Source of the DNA: Flavobacterium sp. Sd200
GTDB taxonomy: Bacteria; Bacteroidota; Bacteroidia; Flavobacteriales; Flavobacteriaceae
DNA: 64,000 bases
Assembly (NCBI RefSeq): GCF_009826935.1
Contig: NZ_WUMN01000005.1
Span: 282,054 to 346,053, forward strand
Direction of reading: 5' to 3'
In this document: piece by piece, positions 42,501 to 51,900 of the stretch
Position numbering within the stretch: the stretch's first letter is position 1
How the letters are laid out: each line of letters opens with the position of its first letter
Notes under the pieces: generated by a model
What the model saw: only the letters and a program-made list of their open reading frames with translations
Databases searched by the model: none
What the model was told of the DNA's origin: nothing
Translations under genes and position numbers: made by a program

Positions 42501-42816
42501 TATGTGTACTCACGCTGGCAACATTGGCATCAAAACGGGTAAGGTTTGTATTGGTTGTTCGTAGCCTGTCACTCGTAGCACCCGTCCAGGACAATGCCCC
42601 TGCATTAAAACTTACCGGAAAATTAATACCGGTGCCGCCAGGTGCAACACCACTGTCATACCACGAGTTAATAACAGCTTCGCTTAACTGGTTATTATAC
42701 TGGGCGGGATCTAATTGTGTGGCTCCAAAATCCCAGACATCGGTGGTTTGAGCCTGCAATTGGCTTGGCATATTGATAAATGCCAAAATAGTGAGTAAGA
42801 GTAATTTTATTTTCAT
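39577..42816 (-). CDS. T9SS-exported pectin methylesterase (CE8) with multiple beta domains
   Basis: A 1079-residue secreted enzyme that removes methyl groups from homogalacturonan. The signal peptide ends at LQAQ (about 23). An N-terminal WDFG-opening beta domain (about 28-200) and several Thr/Val-rich carbohydrate-binding-like domains (to about 590) precede the esterase. The CE8 catalytic domain (about 595-960) begins ITVGADKDYQTINDALRAVA. It has the active-site segments GRQDSFFGG, MGAVDYIFGG (acid/base and nucleophile Asp) and YFGRPWQ. The C-terminal 70 residues are a T9SS type A sorting domain (SISVYAVSGALVRQFD). The family alone is about 300-350 residues, so two thirds of this protein is accessory. 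It is 68 nt after PL10 and has a degenerate operator upstream. Confidence 0.93.
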   Translation of the reverse strand: MKIKLLLLTILAFINMPSQLQAQTTDVWDFGATQLDPAQYNNQLSEAVINSWYDSGVAPGGTGINFPVSFNAGALSWTGATSDRLRTTNTNLTRFDANVASVSTHTGRVYCNGVANASAGLPPSRYFSLVLNEDDEVQLIARGDTAGLLSFVYEANPESQTDTFETTSASGTITEVNFVAKSAGTYRIFDAVAKASIYRVYRKPATYTTVSGAIDVALAQGIPNGYTVIFTNAAGKTWTAQIIDGVYSVTLPVGYSYELSLANASGYIISSGATLNTTGITTPEFTHPIVLAGVNLYTVTGDVTGLGTNISNLTLTYTPDAAANSIYVPVPVINTTTSTYTVQLEPNTEYTITAQGVNDFDLELSTITVTQPVTTTNVVFVPKPVHDVTVNTTGLTAEQSAGLDLIFTNLNEEGYTYNFIGTTGIALRNGIYSVSAGGLDSYPLQLQLISNLIVNNAATTKTLGFVPVTVWSFNDRAINTTTTAAYKGMLLEGRVSTVVAQGHLTAKTGAQIRVPVNAGEKVSVSYYYSANFSIEGGEAIVTATNSTSIIENTEYTYTGSVPGYVTITVGGPETLTSYFTEIKIGGTIPYDAQITVGADKDYQTINDALRAVANMQRGSTDRVVISIDPGNYEEMLVISQPNVTLKNASVAPSTDILNQGVDIATEAVRITSYYGHGYSYYSMGADQKWHQDILNVNRENGYASYQNAGAGTTNGSYWNATVVVTANGFTADGIIFENSFNQYISQKESQDIVQMWSAGSPGARPVNAGNTSVQNRTMVERAAALAIANNTDKVILNKCRVIGRQDSFFGGVGARVAVYKGDIMGAVDYIFGGMDAVFYKSELSMNVSDQSNDQAYITAAQQSSGRGYLMYECTVTSAEPQVETASVYRAKPGYFGRPWQATTSEVVFYNTTIETSDYPGSIGNSLIMPLGWQNTLGGTSAGMYEYGTIENSGVNNATNRAAWATALTQPVLNDGTTISTFNFTKGTDDWDPFPQLIADDVLGNKPHNFNNGINVIAYKDTIAVQNLKSVTSISVYAVSGALVRQFDTTTDNTFTMQAGLWFVVVKTADGQSFFKLITN

Positions 42817-42848
42817 GGTTAAAAGATTAGGTTAGGTTACAAAATCAC

Positions 42849-42868
42849 TACATCGATTTCGTAAAGTA
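42849..42868 (-). promoter_or_regulatory. Degenerate operator/-7 site before the pectin methylesterase gene
   Basis: TACATCGATTTCGTA (42849-42863) shares the ATCGAT core with the better operators, and the minus strand reads TACTTTAC (42868-42861), a weak -7 match, just upstream. It may be an internal promoter of the operon; weaker than the others. Confidence 0.35.
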
Positions 42869-42884
42869 TGTTTAAAAAAACAGC

Positions 42885-43961
42885 CTATTTAAGACTGTTT
42901 TTCCATTTGGTGTATTTCTTTAAAACTTCTTTTGGTTCGTTGGTGTACCAGCCATATCCGTTACGGCGTTCATGACCTATCTCGGCAAGCGAATATTTTT
43001 TTATACCGTCCCTGTCGCAAAAAAATGGCCTGTTGGTATCCAGTTCCATAAAACGCGCCCACAATGGTTCGGCATCAGCCCTTTGTACTACTACCCTATC
43101 CTTTTTGCCGTCAGCTCCGGTTACTTCTTCTACTTTAATGCCTTCAATTTTTGTTTTTTCAAACCACGCCACAGCAGCATCTACAGCAGCAACAACCTCT
43201 TTAGACGGATTTTTTACAGACATTAGCAACAACGTTATTTTAGCAGATTCTTTACCACTAAGTGATGCCAACTCAAAAGCCCTTGCATTTGCAGGTTCTA
43301 ATGTAACCTCATCGTGCTGGGCACACCAGCTTGTAAGCACACCCTTTTGCTTGTACTGTGTTTTTAGAATGCAGTCAATGCCTCTGTCAAAAGCTGTCGA
43401 TACCTGCTTTAAAACTTTATCGCTTGGCGTAATACTGTAATAGTTGGCATCTTCCTTAATATTCTTTAAGATCATAAGAATGTTTACCATAGAATCGTCA
43501 TTATAGGTAATGTGGGTATAATAACCTTTTTTTAAAGGGTAGAACTGTGGCCATCCACCATTTTTATATTGTGCTTCAAGCAAATAATTAAGTCCTTTTA
43601 AAAAAGCCTCTTTATACTTCTCTTCGGGCTTTTGTTTATATATCTTAGAGAGGAATACCATTTCCTGACACGTAGCCCCATTATCTGTAGTACTTTCTTT
43701 GGCCGTAGACTTAAGATCTATCAGCTTTTTTTTGTCGGCCTCACTAAGCGGTTCCTGCATTTCAATATTTTTAGGCCATCCTCCAACATTGCGCTGATAG
43801 AGTAATACATTATCTGCAATCTGTGCAGCTTCATCAGATGCAAACCATGCATCGTCGTTAGACTGTGTAATAGCCCGCCAGGATTTTTTGTTTACCTGCC
43901 CGTGCACACAAAACGTTACAGATATAAGCAACGCTCCTAAGATATTTTTAAAATTTTTCAT
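42885..43961 (-). CDS. pelA: Pectate lyase, family PL10
   Basis: A 358-residue secreted lyase that cleaves de-esterified polygalacturonate by beta-elimination and leaves unsaturated ends. The signal peptide ends about residue 21 (VHGQ). PL10 signatures are LYQRNVGGWPKNIEMQ (about 54-69), NGGWPQFYPLKKGYYTHITY (about 134-153), and NDDSMVNILMIL with the conserved Asp pair. Length fits the PL10 catalytic domain (about 330-350). It lies 10 nt after GH43 in the operon. No T9SS domain is present, so it is probably periplasmic or lipid-independent cell-associated. Confidence 0.94.
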   Translation of the reverse strand: MKNFKNILGALLISVTFCVHGQVNKKSWRAITQSNDDAWFASDEAAQIADNVLLYQRNVGGWPKNIEMQEPLSEADKKKLIDLKSTAKESTTDNGATCQEMVFLSKIYKQKPEEKYKEAFLKGLNYLLEAQYKNGGWPQFYPLKKGYYTHITYNDDSMVNILMILKNIKEDANYYSITPSDKVLKQVSTAFDRGIDCILKTQYKQKGVLTSWCAQHDEVTLEPANARAFELASLSGKESAKITLLLMSVKNPSKEVVAAVDAAVAWFEKTKIEGIKVEEVTGADGKKDRVVVQRADAEPLWARFMELDTNRPFFCDRDGIKKYSLAEIGHERRNGYGWYTNEPKEVLKKYTKWKNSLK

Positions 43962-43971
43962 GTACGTTTCT

Positions 43972-45591
43972 TTATTTAGTTATCCTTATCCAGTCAACTT
44001 TCATGTTTCCTGCGTCGTTTATAAATCCGTTTCGCAATGCAGCAAAACCCAGTTTTGCTCCTATCCACCTGCCTTCTCTGGCTTTAAAAGCAGTTCCTAT
44101 TTTAGTAAAATTCGTGCCGTCTTCGCTATACGAAAAATTACAGGTATCGCCATTGGCCACCTGTACCCGCAGATATATCGTATTGCCGTTTAACAACACC
44201 GGATCGAGTTCGCGCTCAACACCTTTTTTATCGGCATTATTGCATACGGCCTGAGCCAAAAATAATTTCCCTCCCTGTTGTTTTACCCTCAAAAAACTAT
44301 AGTCAAGCCCCATAATAACCAGTCCTGCTTCTTCATTATCAAAACGGAGATTAAATTCGCATTTTGCTGTAGCCGTAAAATATTCGTTAGGAAATTTTTG
44401 CAGCAACAGGTTGGGCGCATCAAAAAGGTTAACCGCTTCTTTGGTCTTCGGAATACAGTTAAATGTATAATATCCCATATTGCTCGGAAAACCATAGGTG
44501 ATCTTTGGGTTGGCATGCCATTGCCATTGCAGCCCTAAAGACGGATTATTAAACTCATCGCTGTCGGGTTGATAAACAACTGGAAACGATTTGCCAACAT
44601 TAGGCTTTTTATGAACCATTACAGGCTCTCCCACACCATCTCTGTTAGTATCTATACCCATTACAGGCCAGTTATCCTGCCATTTCATGGGCTGCAGGTG
44701 TACTACACGGCCTAACGCACCTTTATCCTGAAAATGTAAGAACCAGTCTTCGCCGTTTTGGGTTTGCACCCATGCGCCCTGATGTGGGCCATTAATTACA
44801 GATTTTCCCTGATCTAAAACCTTCCTGGTTTCATAAGGCCCATAAATATTCTTAGACCTGAATATGGTTTGCCAACCTGTTGGTACTCCGCCCGCCGGTG
44901 CAAAAATGTAATAATAACCGTTTCTTTTATACACCTTTGGTCCCTCTAAAGTAGGCTCGGAAGAATGACCGTCAAAAATAAGTACATCATCGTTTTGGGC
45001 AACAGTACCCTGCGCATTCATGGTGCAGGCTGCCAGCACGGTCTTAATTCCTGCCCTGCTGCCTGCAAAAGCATATACAAGATAAGTTTTGCCATCGTCA
45101 TCCCAAAGCGGTGTAGGGTCTATAAGCCCCTTACCTTCTTTAACCATTACCGGAGCAGACCAGGGGCCTTTTGCACTTTTAGACCGTATAACATATATAC
45201 CGTAATCCGGATCCGGGTAATAAATGTAGAATTCATTATTATGATACCTTATACAAGGCGCCCAAACTCCGTTGCCATGCTGTGGCTTATCGAAAACATC
45301 AAAAGGTGGCTGTACAGGCAGTGCATAGCTTATTATTTTCCAGTTAACCAGATCGTGTGACTCTAAAATAGGAAGCCCCGGTATACAGTTAAACGAAGAG
45401 GCCGTCATATAGAACTTGTCTTTAACCCTTATAGCATCAGGATCGGAATAATCGAGGTTTAGTACAGGGTTTTTATAGGTTCCGTCTCCATTGTCTGAAA
45501 CCCAGACTTTAGAAGGTGTGTTACCTATTTGCTGACCAAAAATAATAGTTGTAGTTAGTAATAGTAATAGGGTAATGTTGTGCTTTATCAT
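43972..45591 (-). CDS. Glycoside hydrolase family 43 enzyme
   Basis: A 539-residue secreted glycosidase with a signal peptide (about 1-20). The five-bladed propeller spans about 25-325. NLDYSDPDAIRVKDKFYMTA (about 44-63) contains the expected catalytic base Asp. GVWAPCIRYHNNEFYIYYPD carries the pKa-modulating Asp, and EPTLEGPKVYKRNGYYYIFA carries the acid Glu. A C-terminal concanavalin-like beta-sandwich (about 340-535, DUF1349/GH43_C2-like) follows. Members act as beta-xylosidases or alpha-L-arabinofuranosidases; in a pectin locus it would trim arabinose or xylose side chains. The exact specificity is inference. It starts 16 nt after GH105. Confidence 0.92.
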   Translation of the reverse strand: MIKHNITLLLLLTTTIIFGQQIGNTPSKVWVSDNGDGTYKNPVLNLDYSDPDAIRVKDKFYMTASSFNCIPGLPILESHDLVNWKIISYALPVQPPFDVFDKPQHGNGVWAPCIRYHNNEFYIYYPDPDYGIYVIRSKSAKGPWSAPVMVKEGKGLIDPTPLWDDDGKTYLVYAFAGSRAGIKTVLAACTMNAQGTVAQNDDVLIFDGHSSEPTLEGPKVYKRNGYYYIFAPAGGVPTGWQTIFRSKNIYGPYETRKVLDQGKSVINGPHQGAWVQTQNGEDWFLHFQDKGALGRVVHLQPMKWQDNWPVMGIDTNRDGVGEPVMVHKKPNVGKSFPVVYQPDSDEFNNPSLGLQWQWHANPKITYGFPSNMGYYTFNCIPKTKEAVNLFDAPNLLLQKFPNEYFTATAKCEFNLRFDNEEAGLVIMGLDYSFLRVKQQGGKLFLAQAVCNNADKKGVERELDPVLLNGNTIYLRVQVANGDTCNFSYSEDGTNFTKIGTAFKAREGRWIGAKLGFAALRNGFINDAGNMKVDWIRITK

Positions 45592-45607
45592 TATTGTGGT
45601 ATTCCTG

Positions 45608-46807
45608 TTATCGGTTCAGTTCTAAAGCTGCCAGTATAAATGGCCCTGTAGCTTTTGGGTCGTTGTCTTTTTTGCGTTCGTTCACATAATATGAATACGA
45701 GCCATCGCGGTAAGGCTTGCCTCCCAACCCTGCAACGGCACAGGCCTGTGTAATTGTAATCTCACCATCGGGAGCAACTTTCATCAACTCGGTGGTCAGT
45801 CCGTCAAAAGCCTTGTTGGCAATGGCCTTAAACTTTTCGGGCAGGTAACCTCTATTGGCTCCCTTAGCCATGGCATAGGCAAACATAGACGAACCTGACG
45901 ACTCTAAATAATTACCCTCGCTGCCTCCTTTGTCAGTTACCTGATACCACAAACCGGTTTTATCCTGAAACTTTATAAGGCTGTTAGCCACGTTATTCAA
46001 ATATCCTACCAATTCTTTTTGCTTCGGATGATCTTTAGGGAAATAATCCAGTACATCTACCAGTGCCATCATGTACCAACCAATTGAGCGCGACCAAAAG
46101 TTTGGCGAACAACCCGTAGTTTTATCTGCCCAGGGCATTTGTTTACTTTCATCCCATCCATGATATAACAATCCTGTTACCTTATCGGTGGCATTTGCCT
46201 GTATCAGTTTGAACTGTTTGGCAACATCATCTAAATTTTTACCGTTTTCATATCTAACAGTATACTGGGCATAAAAAGGCTCGCCCATGTAAAGCCCGTC
46301 CAACCACATTTGATTAGGATATATTTTTTTGTGCCAAAAACCGCCGCTTGCTGTGCGGGGCTGCTCCTGCAACTGTTTTCTTAGCTGCTGCATTACGGCT
46401 AAATACCTTTTATCTTTAGTAGTATCATACAGGTTAAAAAGAATATTACCTGCGGTAACCATATCTATATTATAGCTATCAAACTTATAAGACGGCACTT
46501 CCCCGTTGGCATCTATAGTAGCATCTGCATAGCCTTTAATGTAGTTATAGTAGGCTTTATCATTGGTTTTTAGGTATAACTTTTCCATGGCGGTTAGTAC
46601 GAGGCCATGTACATAGTCCCATTTTGGTTCGGTCTTTTCATCAATTTGGTACGCCTGCGGGTGGCGCTTCATAATAGACTTAGCCATCCTTTCAGACCAT
46701 TTCAGGCTTGCCGGAATTTCCTGCTTTACAGCCTGTCCCTTGCATCCCGTTACTACCATTAGGAACATTATAATTGTAACCTTGTAAGAACCCCTTATAT
46801 ATTTCAT
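45608..46807 (-). CDS. GH105/GH88 unsaturated uronyl hydrolase
   Basis: A 399-residue (alpha/alpha)6 enzyme that removes the unsaturated uronic acid from lyase-made pectin oligosaccharides. The N-terminus ends in a lipobox-like VTGC (Cys about 22), so it is probably a lipoprotein. Family motifs: WDYVHGLVLTAMEKLYLKT (about 63-81), YNIDMVTAGNILFNLY with the conserved Asp, MWLDGLYMGEPFYAQY, and CSPNFWSRSIGWYMMALVDV. Length is normal (about 370-400). It is the first gene after the susD terminator and precedes GH43 by 16 nt. Rhamnogalacturonyl versus galacturonyl preference is not determined. Confidence 0.93.
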   Translation of the reverse strand: MKYIRGSYKVTIIMFLMVVTGCKGQAVKQEIPASLKWSERMAKSIMKRHPQAYQIDEKTEPKWDYVHGLVLTAMEKLYLKTNDKAYYNYIKGYADATIDANGEVPSYKFDSYNIDMVTAGNILFNLYDTTKDKRYLAVMQQLRKQLQEQPRTASGGFWHKKIYPNQMWLDGLYMGEPFYAQYTVRYENGKNLDDVAKQFKLIQANATDKVTGLLYHGWDESKQMPWADKTTGCSPNFWSRSIGWYMMALVDVLDYFPKDHPKQKELVGYLNNVANSLIKFQDKTGLWYQVTDKGGSEGNYLESSGSSMFAYAMAKGANRGYLPEKFKAIANKAFDGLTTELMKVAPDGEITITQACAVAGLGGKPYRDGSYSYYVNERKKDNDPKATGPFILAALELNR

Positions 46808-46880
46808 ATTATTTTTGATTTTTATATGTTATACCAATTATGATTATGCTTTAGCCTGTTATTGTTGGCACTTAATTTCT

Positions 46881-47010
46881 CGCAAAGGCGCAGAGGCGCA
46901 AAGCTGTAAGTCAATTTTAGGTTCTTAAGCGGCTGTTAAGCCGCTAAGCTTAGCGGCTTAACAGCCGCCCGGAATGAGAATATCACACACCGCTTTGCGC
47001 CTCTGCGTGA
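46881..47010. repeat. Second composite repeat: CGCAAAG arms around a 40-bp perfect palindrome
   Basis: CGCAAAGGCGCAGAGGCGCA (46881-46900) and following pairs with the right arm (GCTTTGCGCCTCTGCG, 46992-47007) over 16 nt. Between them 46929-46968 is a perfect 40-bp palindrome made of GCGGCT-GTTA-AGCCGC hairpins around TAAGCTTA. The plan equals that of the element at 26431-26578 but the central sequence is unrelated. It lies in the susD-GH105 gap of the pectin operon. Confidence 0.88.
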
Positions 47011-47066
47011 AAAAAAAGGCATCGTAATAATCTGGTATTAGCTCATAGCATTTTTTCATCAAAAAA

Positions 47067-47090
47067 GAGGGGTGTGCACAAACACCCCTC
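47067..47090 (-). terminator. Hairpin after susD
   Basis: GAGGGGTGT (47067-47075) pairs with ACACCCCTC (47082-47090); on the minus strand it runs into TTTTTT. It could end the GH28-susC-susD transcript or attenuate read-through to the GH105 genes. Confidence 0.8.
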
Positions 47091-47151
47091 TCTCAAAAAA
47101 AACTACTTAACTATCATATTTAACATTGTATTCTGCATTAAAAATAAGATG

Positions 47152-48948
47152 CTAATAACCGTAATCGTTAAACAACAAGCCATTACTGCTGTCTAAGAAT
47201 ACCTGCCATATTGGCCAGAACTGTCTTGCATCAGGGTTTACACCCGGCCTTACAATTCCGTTTATTTTGGCATCGGTAAGGTTACTCCATGCAAGAGATG
47301 TATATCCTGCACCAGGATCGGCAGTTTCGCCATGGTTTAGTCCATAAACAATGAGTGTTTCATCATCGGCTGCATACCTGTAGTAAAGTGTAGACGCAAC
47401 ATCGGCATACTCTCCTGTGCGTTGTTGCAGACGGAACATTTTCTCCTTAGCCTGCGTTAAGCTTGACCCAAGACGGTTCCAACGGATAAGTGCCTGTTTG
47501 CGCTCCATTTCTCCAGTAAACTCAAATTTGTGTTCTTCGGCAATGGCATTAAACATAGCATCTCTGCTTCCTGCTACTGCATCTACATAAGCATCAACCT
47601 TAACTGCATGCTGTGCAGTTGGAAATGCCCTCCTGCGGATCTCTTTAAGGTAAGGTACTGCTGCACCAGGGCCTTCAAGCTCGTTAGCGGCTTCAGCAGC
47701 CATTAAAAGTACCTCAGCATAGCGCATGTATATTTTATTAACTCCATCATCATTTGTAGAGGTAACCCTGCGTGTCATCCACTCATAACGGTATTTACCA
47801 AAATACCATCTGTTTATAGCGCCTAATTGTTGCTTTGCTATACCGTTTACTGCTGCTCCATATCGGTAAGGCACACACGTAACATCGCGGCGGGTATCGG
47901 TAAGATCATAATCATAAAAAGTGTGTGGCAGCGGTCCTGCTGTACCACCCCTGTTTGCACCATTTGCCTGATACTGGTCAATACTTACGTGGCTAACCGC
48001 AAATGTAAACAGCATTCTTCCGCGACCATCTCCAAACGGTATCTCCCAAAGCGATTCGCCACCTGCAGTGGTAACTTCCTGGTTATATTTTCTCCAAAAT
48101 GTTTCAAAAGAAGGTTCTAAACGTGCGCTGCCACTTGCAATAACATCCCTGCATTCGCTTAGCGCAATGGTGTACATGGCATTTACAGAAAGTTCGGGAT
48201 CGGTACTTCTCCTTACACCATCAGGATATTGCTGATAGCCACATGCTGCCAGCGCTAAACGTGCGCGTAGCCCTTTTACAAAAGCTTTATTTACTCGCTC
48301 TACCGATGATGTTGCAGTATTGCCGTTAGGCCAAGGCACTAAAGTAGCTGCTTCTTCAAGATCGTCTATAAGCTGTTTGTAAATTATATCCCTGCTTGAT
48401 TTTGGTATATATATAGTTGCATTATCTATAGGCTCAAAGCGTGCCTGAACATCGCCCCATGTTTTTAGCAAATCGGCATAATATACTGCACGCAGGGTAA
48501 GCGCCTCGCCTAACAAATATCCCAGCTCGTTGTTGGAAGTTGGGTTACCGTAGGTCCTGATACCGCGGATACAAAGATTGGCACGCTCAATACCTACATA
48601 CATTTGTGCCCAAACATTATTGGCAGTATTCATTTGTGTGTTATTAGGCTTTGCATCATAGGCCACAAGGTCTGCCCTGTCATCTGATGTAGACTCCGAT
48701 GAATTGTACCACTCACAATCGGTATTCATACCATACCATGGCAGGAAGCGCCCCCTGTAAGAGTTGGTCTCTCCAAAAGGTATTTTAATGCCGTCTACTG
48801 CACTGGCGGCAAGATCCGGACTCGAAAAAATTACCGATTCATCTAAACTTGAAACTGAAGGTGCCTCTAAAAATTCAATATCGTCGCAAGAAGAGAAAAA
48901 GCCCAACAGTACTATTCCTGTAACTTTTAAAATATTTTTCATTGTCAT
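47152..48948 (-). CDS. SusD/RagB family nutrient-uptake lipoprotein
   Basis: A 598-residue surface glycan-binding lipoprotein, the lid of the SusC transporter. The signal has a lipobox-like FFSSC (Cys about 21; an alternative ATG lies two codons downstream). The first half has the SusD TPR helices (IERANLCIRGIRTYG, GEALTLRAVYYADLLKTWGD at about 148-167). The C-terminal half has the typical KIYMRYAEVLLMAAEAANEL and RRRAFP segments and the ending LFNDYGY. Length is on the long side of the family (about 500-600). It follows susC by 11 nt. Confidence 0.95.
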   Translation of the reverse strand: MTMKNILKVTGIVLLGFFSSCDDIEFLEAPSVSSLDESVIFSSPDLAASAVDGIKIPFGETNSYRGRFLPWYGMNTDCEWYNSSESTSDDRADLVAYDAKPNNTQMNTANNVWAQMYVGIERANLCIRGIRTYGNPTSNNELGYLLGEALTLRAVYYADLLKTWGDVQARFEPIDNATIYIPKSSRDIIYKQLIDDLEEAATLVPWPNGNTATSSVERVNKAFVKGLRARLALAACGYQQYPDGVRRSTDPELSVNAMYTIALSECRDVIASGSARLEPSFETFWRKYNQEVTTAGGESLWEIPFGDGRGRMLFTFAVSHVSIDQYQANGANRGGTAGPLPHTFYDYDLTDTRRDVTCVPYRYGAAVNGIAKQQLGAINRWYFGKYRYEWMTRRVTSTNDDGVNKIYMRYAEVLLMAAEAANELEGPGAAVPYLKEIRRRAFPTAQHAVKVDAYVDAVAGSRDAMFNAIAEEHKFEFTGEMERKQALIRWNRLGSSLTQAKEKMFRLQQRTGEYADVASTLYYRYAADDETLIVYGLNHGETADPGAGYTSLAWSNLTDAKINGIVRPGVNPDARQFWPIWQVFLDSSNGLLFNDYGY

Positions 48949-48959
48949 AGTAATTTTAA

Positions 48960-51900
48960 TTAAAAATTAAGGTTTAAACCAAAAGTAAACTGCCTGCTAC
49001 GCGGATATGCAGAAGAATCTACACCCGGTGTATAAGGGGTTGACCTTTTTGTAGATACTTCTGGATCAAGCCCTGAATAGTTTGTAATTACAAACACGTT
49101 GTTACATGTAGCATAAAACCTTAGTTTAGATATACCTACTGTTTTGTTGAAATTATCGGGCAATGTATAGCCCAGCGTAAGTGTGTTTAGCCTTAAAAAT
49201 GATCCGTCTTCTACTGCCCAGTCGTTAAACACATAACGGTTCATGTAAGGAGACCACATGCTTGTATTGGCATTTAGTGCTGCAAGTGCCGTAGGGTCTG
49301 TTACCAATTGTCCGCTCGCATCTATATTTGTCCAACGATTTCCGGCCGCCATTTCTGTGCTTAGGTTTCTGTACTGGTTGTTTGGGTTTGAAGTAGTAAA
49401 TTCAATTTTATTGGCATTATATATATCATTACCATAGCTCCAGTTAAAAGCAGCCATAAGGTCGAAGCCATAAGCATTTGCATTAAGAACAAAACCACCG
49501 GTATGTTTAGGGTTAGCATTTCCTATAAGGGAAAGATCATCGGTATTTACAACACCATCTCCATTAGTATCTTTAAGTTTCATTGAGCCCGGAGTTACAG
49601 CGGTTCCGTATACAGGAGAAGCATCTGCCACACCTGCTTTTAAGGTGTACACTCCGTTAACATAATCAAAATCAGACACCTCATAACGGCCTGCATTCTG
49701 ATAGCCATACATCATGCCCAGCGCCTGTCCTCTCCATACAGCATAATCATTACCAATTTGGGTTGAAGCCCAGTTGGTTGGGAATGTAAAGTTGTCCATT
49801 ACACCAAGCGATTTAATGGTATTTTTATTGAACCCTATGTTGAACGAAAAATCTAAACCATAATCTTTAGTATTTACAGCCGTATAATTTAGCGATGCTT
49901 CAAAACCTTTATTTTCATTCTCTCCCATATTCCTATATTGTGTAAGATAGGCCGAACCTGAAATAGGGAAATTAAGCAACAGGTCTTTGGTTGTGTTTTG
50001 GTAAGCCTCTAATGTACCAGACAACCTTCCTTTAAGGAATTCGAAATCAACACCTAAGTTTCTGGTTATAGTAGTTTCCCACTTAAGTTCAGGGTTAGCC
50101 ATTACAGTTGATGGCGAAAGATAGCCTGTAACATTGTTTATCCAGGTTGAGTTATAGGCCTGAAACGTTTGTATGGTTTGTCCTGTAGGAATATTGTTGT
50201 TACCCGCCTGGCCATAGCTCACCCTAAGTTTTACAAGGTCTACCCATGAAACGTTTTTAAGGAAGTCTTCAGAAATTTTCCATGCTGCTGCTGCTGATGG
50301 GAAATACCCCCAACGGTTATCGCCTAAATATTTACTGGAACCATCGGCACGAAATGTAGCTGTTAAAAGGTATTTGTTTTTAAAATCGTAATTAGCACGG
50401 CCAAAGAACGACAGTAATTTATCATCAGGGCTAACAAAATTTTCTACATAAGAGCGCTCTGCCCTTGACGGAAGGTTCATAGAGCTCGTAAAATCAAACA
50501 ATTTAGGATAACCATGCATAGTGTTGGTTACAGTGGCTGTACCATAATTAATTATCTCCTCTCCGGCCATTAAAGTCAAATGATGGTCATCACCCAATAT
50601 CTTCTTAAAATCATAATTAAGCGTTGTGGCATTCCTAAACCTCCTGTCCTGGCGGGTATCGGTAATAAGGGCCGGATCTCCCTGATAATCTGCCAAAGGC
50701 ATATTATTTACATAATAGGTAGAGCGTCCATAAAATCTATACGTATTATAGTAATAGTTATCAAGACCAAAGTCTGATTTAAGTTGTAGGTTTTTAACTA
50801 TTTCCCAGGTAATACCTCCCAATAAGTTGATATTTCTCCTTTTTTGCAAACGCTGGTTATCATTAACCGCTACAAAAGGATGCACAAGGTAACCTGCCAC
50901 AGACTCATCGGTATTATCTGTTGTTAATCCGGGTAATTCAATGGGAGCATAGCCCACACTGTGCCTTAAACGCGAGTCTGCAGCCGAAAATTCCCTTAAA
51001 TCGTTAGCACCACCTCCATTAATCTCTGTATCAGAATAACGGGCAGTAAACGAAAGACTTACTTTATCACTGGCTTTATTTTTTAAGTTAAAAGAAAGGT
51101 TATTTCTTTTAAAATTAGAACCTATCATAATAGCTTTTTCATCATATCGGGTATAGGTAAAACTATAGTTAAGTTTATCAGACCCACCACGAACACCAAG
51201 GTCGTGGTTTTGCACCTCGCCCATATTGCCGTAAATTTCTTTTTGCCAGTTGGTTCCTTTTACACCTGCAAATTGGTTGTTGCTTGTTCTTGGTCCAAAA
51301 ACATCGTCATAAGATGGCTGGTCTTCTGAAAGAAGGGCATACTCATACTGCCAGTCGGCATAATCCTGCGGGCTAAGTACATCTATTGTTTTAGCTAAAA
51401 ATTTGGCACCAAAAAAGGCATTATAGTTTACTGATATCTTGTTGTCTTTGGTACCACTTTTTGTTGTAATGATTATTACACCGTTGGCACCCCTTGAACC
51501 ATATATTGCAGTAGATGAGGCATCTTTAAGTATCGTGATTTTATCAATATCCGATGGAGAAATATCCCCTATGGCATTTACCGGGAAACCGTCTACAATT
51601 ATTAACGGAGAACTGTCCTGAGAAAGTGATGTACCTCCCCTTATTTTTATTCTGATATCTGCATCAGGAGATCCCTCTGTAGAACTTACCTGTACACCGG
51701 CCACACGACCTGTAAGGGTTTCGGCTACGCTTGGCATAGTAAGTTTTTTAAGATCGTCGCCCGATACTGTTGCCACAGCACCCGTAAGATCCTGTTTACG
51801 AGCTGTACCATAACCAATCACCACAACTTCATCAAGCTGCGAAGCCGACTCTTTCATTATTATATTTAACTGTTTGCCGCTTCCTGCAGCCTGGGTTATG

